Below are positions 51,420 to 58,719 of a stretch of 58,719 nt of DNA, in pieces. Position numbers and translations under genes: made by a program. Position 1 is the first letter of the stretch. Each line of letters begins with the position of its first letter. The notes under the pieces are model-generated. The model made no database searches and was not told where the DNA came from. It saw only the letters and a program-made list of their open reading frames with translations. The stretch comes from Flavobacteriales bacterium (GTDB lineage Bacteria > Bacteroidota > Bacteroidia > Flavobacteriales_E > Vicingaceae): NCBI GenBank assembly GCA_015075325.1, contig JABTUP010000020.1, positions 1 to 58,719 on the forward strand, written 5' to 3'.

Positions 51420-51426
51420 TTTGATG

Positions 51427-51831
51427 TTATTTAAATTGGGTGGATATTTCTGTAAATAATTTTTCGATGTGGTAACTTTTTTCGCTACTCAACCATGATT
51501 GAAAATTTTCTTGATTAATGTCTTTTGCTGTTTCCCGAAACAGAATAAATAGATTTTTTAATTTATGAGTTTCTGAAGGACCAAAATTGTTTTCAAACAA
51601 AATGAAAATCTGATACTGATTTAAACTTAGTTTTTCAAAAACAACTTTAAACTTTAAATCTGTTGTTTCGGTTATTTCTTTAAGAATAGCAGCCAAAGAT
51701 TGTGCGTTATAATCCACAACATCACCTAGATTACAAAGCATATTGTAATTGGGTGTTGCAAGGATTAAATTTTTTTCCTTTAACACATTTTTTAACTGAA
51801 GTAAATACCGATATAAACTATTAGTTACCAT
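51427..51831 (-). CDS. Hypothetical protein between two TOPRIM paralogues
   Basis: A 134-aa helical protein, unrecognised. It overlaps the upstream TOPRIM paralogue by one base and ends 7 bp before the other, so the three are one unit. Confidence 0.5.
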   Translation of the reverse strand: MVTNSLYRYLLQLKNVLKEKNLILATPNYNMLCNLGDVVDYNAQSLAAILKEITETTDLKFKVVFEKLSLNQYQIFILFENNFGPSETHKLKNLFILFRETAKDINQENFQSWLSSEKSYHIEKLFTEISTQFK

Positions 51832-53153
51832 TAAAAGCCAATTGATAAATCATTATTATTTTCTTTAGTGTTTGTTTTTTCTTCTTTAAACTCTTTTAAA
51901 TCCATAGTAAAATCTTGATACATGGAAGAATCTTTTCGTAAAAAAGGGTGGTTATTTAATTTTACTTCATGGATTAGTTCAGAAGTAATTAACCAGTTGT
52001 TTTTGGTATTCTGAAACCCAATATTTACCACACAGTCATTTTTCCCTTTTTCGTCCACTTCAACAGAAAATGGTTTTCCTTGATTAAACACGTTTTGAAA
52101 AGTCTTTTGCTTATCTTCAATAGCTGACATCAGCTTATTGTAATTTTCTTGAAAACTCGGAGAATCTTTAGAGAGTGTAACTTTCATAAATCCATTTTTT
52201 TGATTGTTTTCTACTTCAATATGACCTCTAAAATCAAGTGATTTAGCATATAAAGATTTTCCTTCAGGGGAAAGATTTAAGCTTGAAATGATTTTACAAT
52301 GTTGATATTCTCCTGTAATACTATTTCCTGAAGCAATAGCTAAAGTGGAAGGGTTAAGAATGTCAATATTTTTTTGAATTAACCTTAATTGTTCCATGGT
52401 GGGTTCTCCACCAGTAGCAATATAACGTATATGATTTTTTTCTGCTTGAATACTATTATAATTTAGTTCATAGTGTGCCATTGCTTCTTCCATCGTTTGA
52501 GCAACAACTAATGTAGTAATTGGGGGATCGGTTTCTAATTTAGAGCAAATGATTGCATTTTCTTTTTCTCCTATACTATCATTAATTGTTAAACTCCTAA
52601 TGTCAATAGCTTCAAATCCATTTTCATTTATCATCACAAAACCAATATCCATTGGGTCTTTTCCTGGTATATTGTGAATGATATTTTTAAATAAGGGGTT
52701 ATCAATAGTTTCATCAGAAATTCCTTTATTATAAAGCACTGTTCTATCATGAACCGGTGCCAATCCTTTTAATTCTTTAGCAATTGTTAGGTTTTTGTCA
52801 TTGCATTTTTTTATAGAACAATTTTCGTGAGCTATAAACCTATTATCTAAAGCGTAAGGCTCTAAAAGTTTATTTATGTCGGCTAGCTTTAAATCATTTT
52901 TAAAGCTGTCTTTATTGTTATCCTGTACAAAATCAATAATAGATTTTCCCTTTAAGTTGTTGTCTTTGGTTGACCAGTAAATAAATTCATTATCTTGGTT
53001 TCTTTGTACGGTATAGGTTTCCTTAATATTGTTATCTGCAACTCGTTCTAACATTGGTTTTTCAGGAGTACTGATTTGAGTTTCCTTTAAACCGTATTGT
53101 TCCTGTTTCATAAACTGGACCAAATCAATAATTTTTTTGTATCTATTTATCAT
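51831..53153 (-). CDS. TOPRIM-domain paralogue with lost acidic residues
   Basis: A 440-aa protein related along its length to 50076-51419 (shared QEQYG..., DNNLKGKSIIDFVQD, HDRTVLYNKGISDETIDNP, EEAMAHYELN, RYIATGG). At the catalytic sites it reads VAQTMEEAMAH in place of ITESFEDAMAH and ASGNSITG in place of GFDNDISG. The metal-binding Glu and the two Asp are therefore gone. It is likely a non-catalytic partner. Confidence 0.75.
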   Translation of the reverse strand: MINRYKKIIDLVQFMKQEQYGLKETQISTPEKPMLERVADNNIKETYTVQRNQDNEFIYWSTKDNNLKGKSIIDFVQDNNKDSFKNDLKLADINKLLEPYALDNRFIAHENCSIKKCNDKNLTIAKELKGLAPVHDRTVLYNKGISDETIDNPLFKNIIHNIPGKDPMDIGFVMINENGFEAIDIRSLTINDSIGEKENAIICSKLETDPPITTLVVAQTMEEAMAHYELNYNSIQAEKNHIRYIATGGEPTMEQLRLIQKNIDILNPSTLAIASGNSITGEYQHCKIISSLNLSPEGKSLYAKSLDFRGHIEVENNQKNGFMKVTLSKDSPSFQENYNKLMSAIEDKQKTFQNVFNQGKPFSVEVDEKGKNDCVVNIGFQNTKNNWLITSELIHEVKLNNHPFLRKDSSMYQDFTMDLKEFKEEKTNTKENNNDLSIGF

Positions 53154-53170
53154 CCTTTTATTTATTTAAA

Positions 53171-54271
53171 TTATGAAAACATATTAAAGTTATCTTCTTC
53201 TTTAGTAAAACTTAAATCACTATAGACTTGAACATTTAAATTATAGTGTTTTATAAATTCTTCTATGAATATTTTTAACAATTCAATTTTTTTAGGGAAT
53301 ACGTACTGAACAATCTTAACATCAAAAAAATCATTTCTTACAAGCTTAAAGCTAATATTTTCGTCTTGAATATCTAATTCCTTTACATTATGTACTAATG
53401 AGTTTAATAGTTGATTAAATTTCAAAAATTTATCGTGTAAGTCATTCATGTTTTTTTTCTCAAATTCAAAACCTACGATAAATTTTTCTTTAGTGTCTTT
53501 TACTTTTAAATGATTTCCAAAACTTAGATTAAATAGTTCTACAAGTACTTTAATTGTAAAAGTTAAATCAGGTATTCTTTCTAAAAAAGCAATTGAAAGA
53601 TTTTCTAAACCTTTTTCTAAAAGGTGAGGAAATTCTTTTAATAAAATATGGAAAATCTCCCTGCCATTTTCTAAGGTATTAAACAATATAGAGTTTTTAT
53701 AATTATCTTGATTATAAAAACAATACACAAAAGGATTACAAGTAATTAATATTTCATTTTCATTTACAGTAATAGACTTATAACAACTTAATGTAGATTG
53801 GTCTATCAAATAATAATTATTATTAAAAAATAATGGATTAAAGTTTCCTTCAGATTCAATGCTTTTATCTAAAAAAATCACATCTTTAAATTCGCCCTCT
53901 CTATCTGTGTTATAAATAAAATCAACATTCAATAAATTAGATTTTTCTTTAATTAATAGAAATATTCTTAAAAATTCATCTTCTGTTAGTGAAATTAAAC
54001 TTGATAAATCAATAGAATTACTACGCTCAATTTCTTGAACTACTTCTTCAGATGTAATTGCATAAGGAGATAAAAATTTAATAACTTGATTAATATCACT
54101 AGAAAATTCTAATGAACTGTTTTTTACTAAAACTAGCTTTTCCTTTTCTTTTTCCTTAAAAACAGAATAACATTCACTACCATTAGAGTATGTTATATAA
54201 TAAGGATTCTTGTTTGTTTGAAAAAAATAAAACCCTTCTAAAACATCAATAAAATTTAGTTTTTCTTCCAT
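53171..54271 (-). CDS. Hypothetical protein next to the coupling protein
   Basis: A 366-aa acidic protein with alternating beta and helical segments and no recognised motif. It overlaps the coupling-protein gene by one base and is in the same operon as the TOPRIM pair. A role in relaxosome or coupling is possible from place only. Confidence 0.5.
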   Translation of the reverse strand: MEEKLNFIDVLEGFYFFQTNKNPYYITYSNGSECYSVFKEKEKEKLVLVKNSSLEFSSDINQVIKFLSPYAITSEEVVQEIERSNSIDLSSLISLTEDEFLRIFLLIKEKSNLLNVDFIYNTDREGEFKDVIFLDKSIESEGNFNPLFFNNNYYLIDQSTLSCYKSITVNENEILITCNPFVYCFYNQDNYKNSILFNTLENGREIFHILLKEFPHLLEKGLENLSIAFLERIPDLTFTIKVLVELFNLSFGNHLKVKDTKEKFIVGFEFEKKNMNDLHDKFLKFNQLLNSLVHNVKELDIQDENISFKLVRNDFFDVKIVQYVFPKKIELLKIFIEEFIKHYNLNVQVYSDLSFTKEEDNFNMFS

Positions 54272-56163
54272 TATTTTTTGAAATGATTAATAAGCATATC
54301 GTTTACTTCTTTGTTTATACGATGAAAGTTTGCTTCTACCTGGTCATGAAAAATTTTATCGTCTAGTTCTTTATCTCCAGTAATTGCTGTTAATGCAAAA
54401 TCAGGAACACTTTCTAAATAAGGTTTATAAATTTTTCCCTTATCAAAATAAGGAAATTGGGCTGAAAAGAAAGGTGGCTTCCCTCCTGCTATTTTACCTG
54501 TAAAATGTCCTATATCTTGTCCTGCAATATCTCTAGCTTGTAAAACGCTTTTTTCTTTTAAACTTTCACTTTCTGATAAGCTGCTTTCACTTGTGGAATA
54601 ACTGGTAGATTTTTTCTCAATTTTCCCTAATCCTTTACTTATTCGCTCTGCTGTATCTGTATTATTAGTCATTCCTGTAAATTGATTACCTAAATTGGAA
54701 ATAACAACTTTTGCTTTTTCTTTACCGTATTCATCTTCTAATTGTGAATAATCCTGACAAGCTAAAATAGTACAAACTTTATTTGAACGAGCTGTTGCAG
54801 GAAGTACATCTAAATTTTTGATGTAAATTGTTGGTAATTCATCTATACAGAATATACTACGGTGTTTGCCTTGTTGATTCATTTGCTGCATACATACTGA
54901 TAAGATAAGTGAAATTGCAGGAGATAAACTTTCTTTAAGGGCTGGGTCATTACAAATACTAAACATCTTAGGGTTTTCTTTATTAGTAATATCTAAATCA
55001 AATCCATCTTCACTCAATACCCAAAACAATTGCTTATTCATTAATTTGGTTAATGGTAATTGTACTGATGAAATTGCTCCTGCTAATTGTCCTTGTGCAT
55101 CATTTTCATGTGCTACAATAACTGGTAAAATCAATCTTTTTATCTCTGGATCGGTTGCTAAAAAATCTAATACCCGTTTATAGTCATTTAAAACTAAACT
55201 TATGGCGTGCGGTAAAGTGCAATATTGTGGATAATGCACCCTTAACATCCATATTGATGCTTTTAACAAACTAATAGCATTATCAGCCCAAAAGTCAGTT
55301 TTTTTTATCCATTCTTTTTGTAAGTTTTTCATGATAATGTCCGCAGCTTCAGCAGCAAATAAATCTGAAGGTAAATATCTTGGAGCAATTGGATTACAAC
55401 GAATGGATTGTTTTAAAAGTGAAAAATTTAGCATGGCAAACTTTACATTGCCTTTTTTATTTCCGCTATTCTTTTTAACTAAAGCATTATAAGCTGTTAA
55501 TGCTAATGTTGGAGGGTTTCCTTTAAAATCATAAATAACCCCTGCAAAATCTTTTTCAACTGCTTGATGAATATATGGTTCAATTAAAGAAGCAGATTTA
55601 CCGCTCCCTGCTCCCCCTTCTATCCAAATACCTTGTTGAGGCGAATGAACAACTAATTTACCTTTGTTAGTATCAAAAGCAAAGGTCATTTCTCCTTCAG
55701 CTAAAGAACTTACATCATTAAGCATTTCTTCTTCTTTAAGGTTCCCTTTAGTTTTAGAAAAATATAAAGCTGAAGGATATACAATTACAATAAGAAAAAG
55801 TGGAAAAGCTAACAAGTCATAGTAATAAAAGTTAATTGGTCCAATTAGTATTAAAGCACAAAGGACAATTAGAAAAATTAAGTAATATTTCAAATCTTCA
55901 TTTTTTACATTTTTACCAATTTTTATACTGGGTGTAAACCATGAAACAGCAATTACTCCTAAAATATAAGCCCCACGAATAAAAATCATTTTATCATTTA
56001 ATTTATGATAGAATGTAAATAAAGGCTGATACAGTATGCTCTCCATTTGAGGAAGCCAAAGCTTTAATGTTAAAATTAAATGTATAGCAATTAATGCTAA
56101 AAACAATAACGTAAAGCCCATGACTATCCCTGTCAGGTCTTTTTTCTCTTTAGATAATGTCAT
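54271..56163 (-). CDS. VirD4-type coupling protein
   Basis: A 630-aa inner-membrane ATPase with about four N-terminal membrane helices (about 10-145), Walker A GGAGSGKSAS (about 181-190), Walker B FCIDELPT (about 437-444) and the coupling protein pattern 'ILACQDYSQLEDEYGKEKAKVVISNLGNQ'. It has a Ser-rich stretch at about 515-535. It takes the relaxase-DNA complex to the channel. In Bacteroidetes it is called TraG or MobC; I leave the symbol blank. Leader CCCTAAACA lies at 56203-56211, 40 bp upstream. Confidence 0.92.
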   Translation of the reverse strand: MTLSKEKKDLTGIVMGFTLLFLALIAIHLILTLKLWLPQMESILYQPLFTFYHKLNDKMIFIRGAYILGVIAVSWFTPSIKIGKNVKNEDLKYYLIFLIVLCALILIGPINFYYYDLLAFPLFLIVIVYPSALYFSKTKGNLKEEEMLNDVSSLAEGEMTFAFDTNKGKLVVHSPQQGIWIEGGAGSGKSASLIEPYIHQAVEKDFAGVIYDFKGNPPTLALTAYNALVKKNSGNKKGNVKFAMLNFSLLKQSIRCNPIAPRYLPSDLFAAEAADIIMKNLQKEWIKKTDFWADNAISLLKASIWMLRVHYPQYCTLPHAISLVLNDYKRVLDFLATDPEIKRLILPVIVAHENDAQGQLAGAISSVQLPLTKLMNKQLFWVLSEDGFDLDITNKENPKMFSICNDPALKESLSPAISLILSVCMQQMNQQGKHRSIFCIDELPTIYIKNLDVLPATARSNKVCTILACQDYSQLEDEYGKEKAKVVISNLGNQFTGMTNNTDTAERISKGLGKIEKKSTSYSTSESSLSESESLKEKSVLQARDIAGQDIGHFTGKIAGGKPPFFSAQFPYFDKGKIYKPYLESVPDFALTAITGDKELDDKIFHDQVEANFHRINKEVNDMLINHFKK

Positions 56164-56229
56164 TTTATGAGTTTAAAATTTGCTTAAGTTGTTAATATTT
56201 AATGTTTAGGGTATTCAAAAATACAAATA

Positions 56230-57618
56230 TTATCTATTCCTATTTGAATTTCTTCTTCTTTTCTTGTTGTCGTCCTCGTCGTCGTCTTTATCAAATTTTC
56301 TTATTCGTGTAACATCGTTAATATCTATTGGTAAATTATTGTCCTCGAATTGGAAATTATTATCAACTTTTTCAACTTTAATTACAGCTTCCATTTCATT
56401 GGATAATGTTATATCTTTTTGTTGAACTTGATTATCCAGTTGTTCTTTTAATTTATTCCAACTAAAACTACGATGTACATCAGAACCTTTAAAAAAAGTT
56501 GGATTTTCAATGTTTAAAGTTTTAAATCCAACTCCTTGTATTCCTGCTTTATTCTCATTAAATATTACCTCTACATTACGTAAAGCTAAATACTGAATAA
56601 AGGCTTCTTTACTTTTAACTTGTTTTAATGCTTGGTTAATAGAGTTCTTGATGTAGTTCTTTTGCTGTTCAATCGGATATGATTTTAATTGTTCATTTTT
56701 CCAGAATGAACTAGAATGAAACCGTATAGGTAAATGCTTTTCTTTAAAATACATCATGGTATCTGTGTCAGGATTATTAATACCGTATGAAAATTCTTTT
56801 AAGCTTTTAACATATCTTACATATAAGCCTTTATTTTCTGCAAAATTTATATATGAATCTATATCGTTTGTGTGAATTAAAGATTCGTCTAAGATTGAAA
56901 TTAAAGTAGTTTTAAGTGATTTTTTAAGTATTCCATTATCCTTTAAGTAATGTTCCAGTTCGTTAAAGTTATTACCAATTAAAACTTGTAAATAATCATT
57001 GGTTTGCGGTTGTTCTTTAATATAATCTAAAGAATCTCCTACTATTTCTTTAACCTTACTAGAAAGTTCTTGATTATTTAAAGCTTTCATTATTCCATTG
57101 TGTAAACTAAAATCATCAACACTTAAGACCTCTAATCTTTCTCCTTTATCTACTTTAGTGTATTCTGTAATTGTTAATTCATGCTTTAACTCAAGCTCTC
57201 TTGAAATCCGTTGACTATCCTTTTTATAAAGCCCTCTCATGGTTTGGTTATATGTTCCAAATTCATCAACATTTGAAACAACAACGTGATAATGTTGGTG
57301 CTGCTTATCATCATGCTTATAAATGATGTATGGATGATTTTTAAACCCCATTTCAGTTAAATAGTCATACATCACAATTAATGCTTTTTCATTTGAAACA
57401 ACATCATTTTTACTAAAAGAAAAAGGAATATCATGCCCTTTATTTTTTACATGAGTATTTTTTTCTCCTTGAAAGGTTAAATAATCTATCACGCTTTTAC
57501 GCTCTGTTATTCCAAAAGAAGAAGTTAAAACTTCAGCTTTTCCTTCAGAAACTTTTCTATCATGGTAATTAATTACCCCTGTATAATTTGATATTCCTGC
57601 CCCAACTTTTACTATCAT
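56230..57618 (-). CDS. Relaxase/mobilisation nuclease
   Basis: A 462-aa relaxase of the PF03432-like family. The start (MIVKVGAGISNYTGVINYHD) and the metal-binding histidine cluster HDDKQHQHYHVVVSN (about 102-116) mark the catalytic domain; the C-terminus is a charged, low-complexity tail (KFDKDDDEDDNKKRRRN). It nicks oriT and leads the strand into the recipient. It overlaps the MobC-like gene by four bases. Confidence 0.9.
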   Translation of the reverse strand: MIVKVGAGISNYTGVINYHDRKVSEGKAEVLTSSFGITERKSVIDYLTFQGEKNTHVKNKGHDIPFSFSKNDVVSNEKALIVMYDYLTEMGFKNHPYIIYKHDDKQHQHYHVVVSNVDEFGTYNQTMRGLYKKDSQRISRELELKHELTITEYTKVDKGERLEVLSVDDFSLHNGIMKALNNQELSSKVKEIVGDSLDYIKEQPQTNDYLQVLIGNNFNELEHYLKDNGILKKSLKTTLISILDESLIHTNDIDSYINFAENKGLYVRYVKSLKEFSYGINNPDTDTMMYFKEKHLPIRFHSSSFWKNEQLKSYPIEQQKNYIKNSINQALKQVKSKEAFIQYLALRNVEVIFNENKAGIQGVGFKTLNIENPTFFKGSDVHRSFSWNKLKEQLDNQVQQKDITLSNEMEAVIKVEKVDNNFQFEDNNLPIDINDVTRIRKFDKDDDEDDNKKRRRNSNRNR

Positions 57619-58022
57619 TTTAAAAAAATATTAGAATGAATTAAAGATTTAATTTCCTCCATTTCCTTAAATAAATCTTTCATATCTTCTTTAGAAAATT
57701 CATTTAACATATTTATCTTCATTGCAATTTGATTAATATTTGTTCCAATTTTTCTTAATTGCATTTTAATTTCAATATTACTTTCTATAACTTTTTTATT
57801 TAACTCTTCTGTTTCTTTATAATCTACTCCACCAAAAAAAACACATTTTCTTATAAATGTTGTTGGATATTTTTCTTTTGATTTTTCAAATAGATTCTTA
57901 AATTCTATTTGTTCTTTTTTATTAAACTTAATATTAAATATTAAATATTTTTTATCATATTTAGCCCAATCTATCTTTTGTTTATCTTTTTTTTGTTTCA
58001 TTTTTTTAATAATTGCGACCAT
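57615..58022 (-). CDS. MobC-like relaxosome accessory protein
   Basis: A 135-aa basic protein with the MobC-type motif LRKIGTNINQIAMKIN (about 92-107) and a ribbon-helix-helix-like N-terminal half with TTFIRKCVFF. Such proteins bend and melt oriT for the relaxase. It is encoded next to the inverted repeats at 58044-58107, with its promoter probably at 58121-58128 (-7 like TATCTTTA). Confidence 0.85.
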   Translation of the reverse strand: MVAIIKKMKQKKDKQKIDWAKYDKKYLIFNIKFNKKEQIEFKNLFEKSKEKYPTTFIRKCVFFGGVDYKETEELNKKVIESNIEIKMQLRKIGTNINQIAMKINMLNEFSKEDMKDLFKEMEEIKSLIHSNIFLK

Positions 58023-58043
58023 TGGGAGAAATTATTCTTTTTC

Positions 58044-58107
58044 CGAAATGCTCCGACATTTCGCAAGGTGGGCGTTTTATTGGGTTTCCCAAAACGCCCA
58101 CCTTGCG
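58044..58107. other. Putative origin of transfer (oriT)
   Basis: Two adjoining inverted repeats lie just upstream of the mob genes. CGAAATG (58044-58050) pairs with CATTTCG (58057-58063). CGCAAGGTGGGCGTTTT (58062-58078) pairs with AAAACGCCCACCTTGCG (58091-58107) around GGG/CCC, a 17+3-bp stem. This GC-rich block stands out in AT-rich DNA. The nick site is not determined. Confidence 0.65.
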
Positions 58108-58177
58108 TTTAAATTCTCTAGTAAAGATACATTATTTTTCTTTTGCATTTAATTTGTCTTGAAAATTATTTTTCTTC

Positions 58178-58195
58178 GGCTTTAGGAGGGAAAAA
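58178..58195 (+). repeat. GGCTTTAGGAGGGAAAAA motif copy
   Basis: Plus-oriented variant of the dispersed motif between oriT and the partition region. Confidence 0.45.
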
Positions 58196-58198
58196 TTG

Positions 58199-58290
58199 CG
58201 GATGTTGATGTGTTGATACATAAATGCGTTGATGCGTTGATGCGTAATTGTATTAATACATAATTTAATCAATGCGTAATTGCGTAACTA
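58199..58290. repeat. Repeat-rich region upstream of parA, candidate centromere
   Basis: Short direct repeats of TGCGTTGA/TGTTGAT (58201-58250) are followed by ATCAATGCGTAATTGCGTAA, which includes inverted copies. Such arrays upstream of parA often are the partition site. Further AT-rich repeats reach 58440. Confidence 0.55.
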
Positions 58291-58448
58291 TGTATATTTA
58301 TTTATGTATGTAGTTGTAACTGTTGTTATGTATTTATAACCTTATAAATATGTAACTATATTTATTTGTAACTAAGGTTAGTATGTTATGTAGTTAGTTA
58401 GTTGTAAATAAAGATATAAATAATTGTTTTTTATTATAAAAAATTATT

Positions 58449-58456
58449 TACATTTG
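58449..58456 (+). promoter_or_regulatory. -7 box TACATTTG of parA
   Basis: TACATTTG matches TAnnTTTG 24 bp before the parA ATG, with TTG about 22 bp upstream and a leader variant CCTTAAACA (58463-58471) between box and start. Confidence 0.55.
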
Positions 58457-58479
58457 CCAAAACCTTAAACATTTTTAAT

Positions 58480-58719
58480 ATGGCAAAAGTAATTTTAGTA
58501 GGAAGTCAAAAAGGAGGGAGTGGTAAATCAACCATGACTTCTTTTATTGCAAACTTTCTTTCCAACAATTCAAAAATTAGAATTTTGGTAATTGATGCTG
58601 ATGATGCTCAACAATCTTTATTATCAAAAAGAAATCAAGAAATCAAAGAGGGGCTTTGTGAAGAAACAAATCTGCCTTATCTTTTAATGGGAAGCTTATC
58701 ATCACAAGTTCCTGAATTA
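58480..58719 (+). CDS. parA: ParA-type partition ATPase, 5' part
   Basis: The first 80 codons of parA, with the deviant Walker A KGGSGKST at about residues 11-18 and IDADDAQQS at about 39-47 (Walker A' region). The window ends on a complete codon and the frame continues from base 1 to the stop at 438. Confidence 0.93.
   Translation, partial: MAKVILVGSQKGGSGKSTMTSFIANFLSNNSKIRILVIDADDAQQSLLSKRNQEIKEGLCEETNLPYLLMGSLSSQVPEL

Noticed and set aside
1..58719. Integrated element (ICE) rather than plasmid
   Set aside because: No integrase, no att-like direct repeats at the ends, and parA joins in frame across the ends while a Rep protein and iterons are present.

Overview
The window reads as one complete circular conjugative plasmid of a low-GC Bacteroidota, most likely of the Flavobacteriia/Cytophaga side, cut open inside its parA gene. 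The last 80 codons of the window (58480-58719, Walker A KGGSGKST) continue in frame into base 1, where the rest of ParA lies (1-438). The host call rests on a Bacteroidetes-type TraE-O transfer system, -7 boxes of the TAnnTTTG type, T9SS type B (CHU_C) sorting on one exported protein, A-rich ribosome sites without Shine-Dalgarno, and strongly AT-rich DNA. I see no transposase, integrase, resistance gene, tRNA, rRNA or CRISPR.

Layout. (a) 58.0-0.94 kb: putative oriT, repeat-rich partition region, parA and a small partner, closed by a strong terminator. (b) 0.94-2.3 kb: a divergent unit with a DUF3945/DUF4099-like protein and a possible small regulator. (c) 2.4-21.5 kb, plus strand: one long transfer operon with TraE, TraF, TraG (VirB4), TraI, TraJ (VirB6-like), TraK, TraM, TraN and TraO homologues, a lipoprotein, and an M23 murein hydrolase at the end. 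Inserted in it is a surface cluster: a trimeric tail-fibre-like protein with an S74 chaperone, a TMTC-like GT-C glycosyltransferase with TPRs, a T9SS substrate and an outer-membrane barrel, followed by a nucleotidyltransferase with a small partner. (d) 21.5-30.3 kb, minus strand: topoisomerase III, SSB, an iteron array, a Rep_3-type initiator and two related proteins of unknown function. (e) 30-47 kb: accessory region of small minus-strand genes, with MazEF, zeta toxin, an ArdC antirestriction protein, two DNA methyltransferases and many microproteins. (f) 47-58 kb, minus strand: a large protein with two SSB-like folds, two TOPRIM paralogues, the VirD4-type coupling protein, relaxase and MobC-like accessory factor.

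How it fits together. Relaxase and MobC-like protein would nick at the inverted repeats at 58.04-58.11 kb; the coupling protein passes the strand to the TraE-O channel; ArdC, the methyltransferases and SSB-like proteins would protect and process incoming DNA; Rep/iterons, ParA and three or four toxin-antitoxin candidates maintain the plasmid.

The most unusual signals are: (1) a composite intergenic module (hairpin with co-varying arms, GGCTTYAGGAAAAAAA, and a conserved promoter) in front of several accessory units; (2) a 167-bp, two-hairpin direct repeat flanking ardC; (3) a leader CCCTAAACAC just before the start codon of many genes on both strands; (4) C-terminal sliding-clamp-binding motifs (QLSLF type) on several small proteins; (5) the fibre-glycosyltransferase-T9SS cluster inside the transfer operon.
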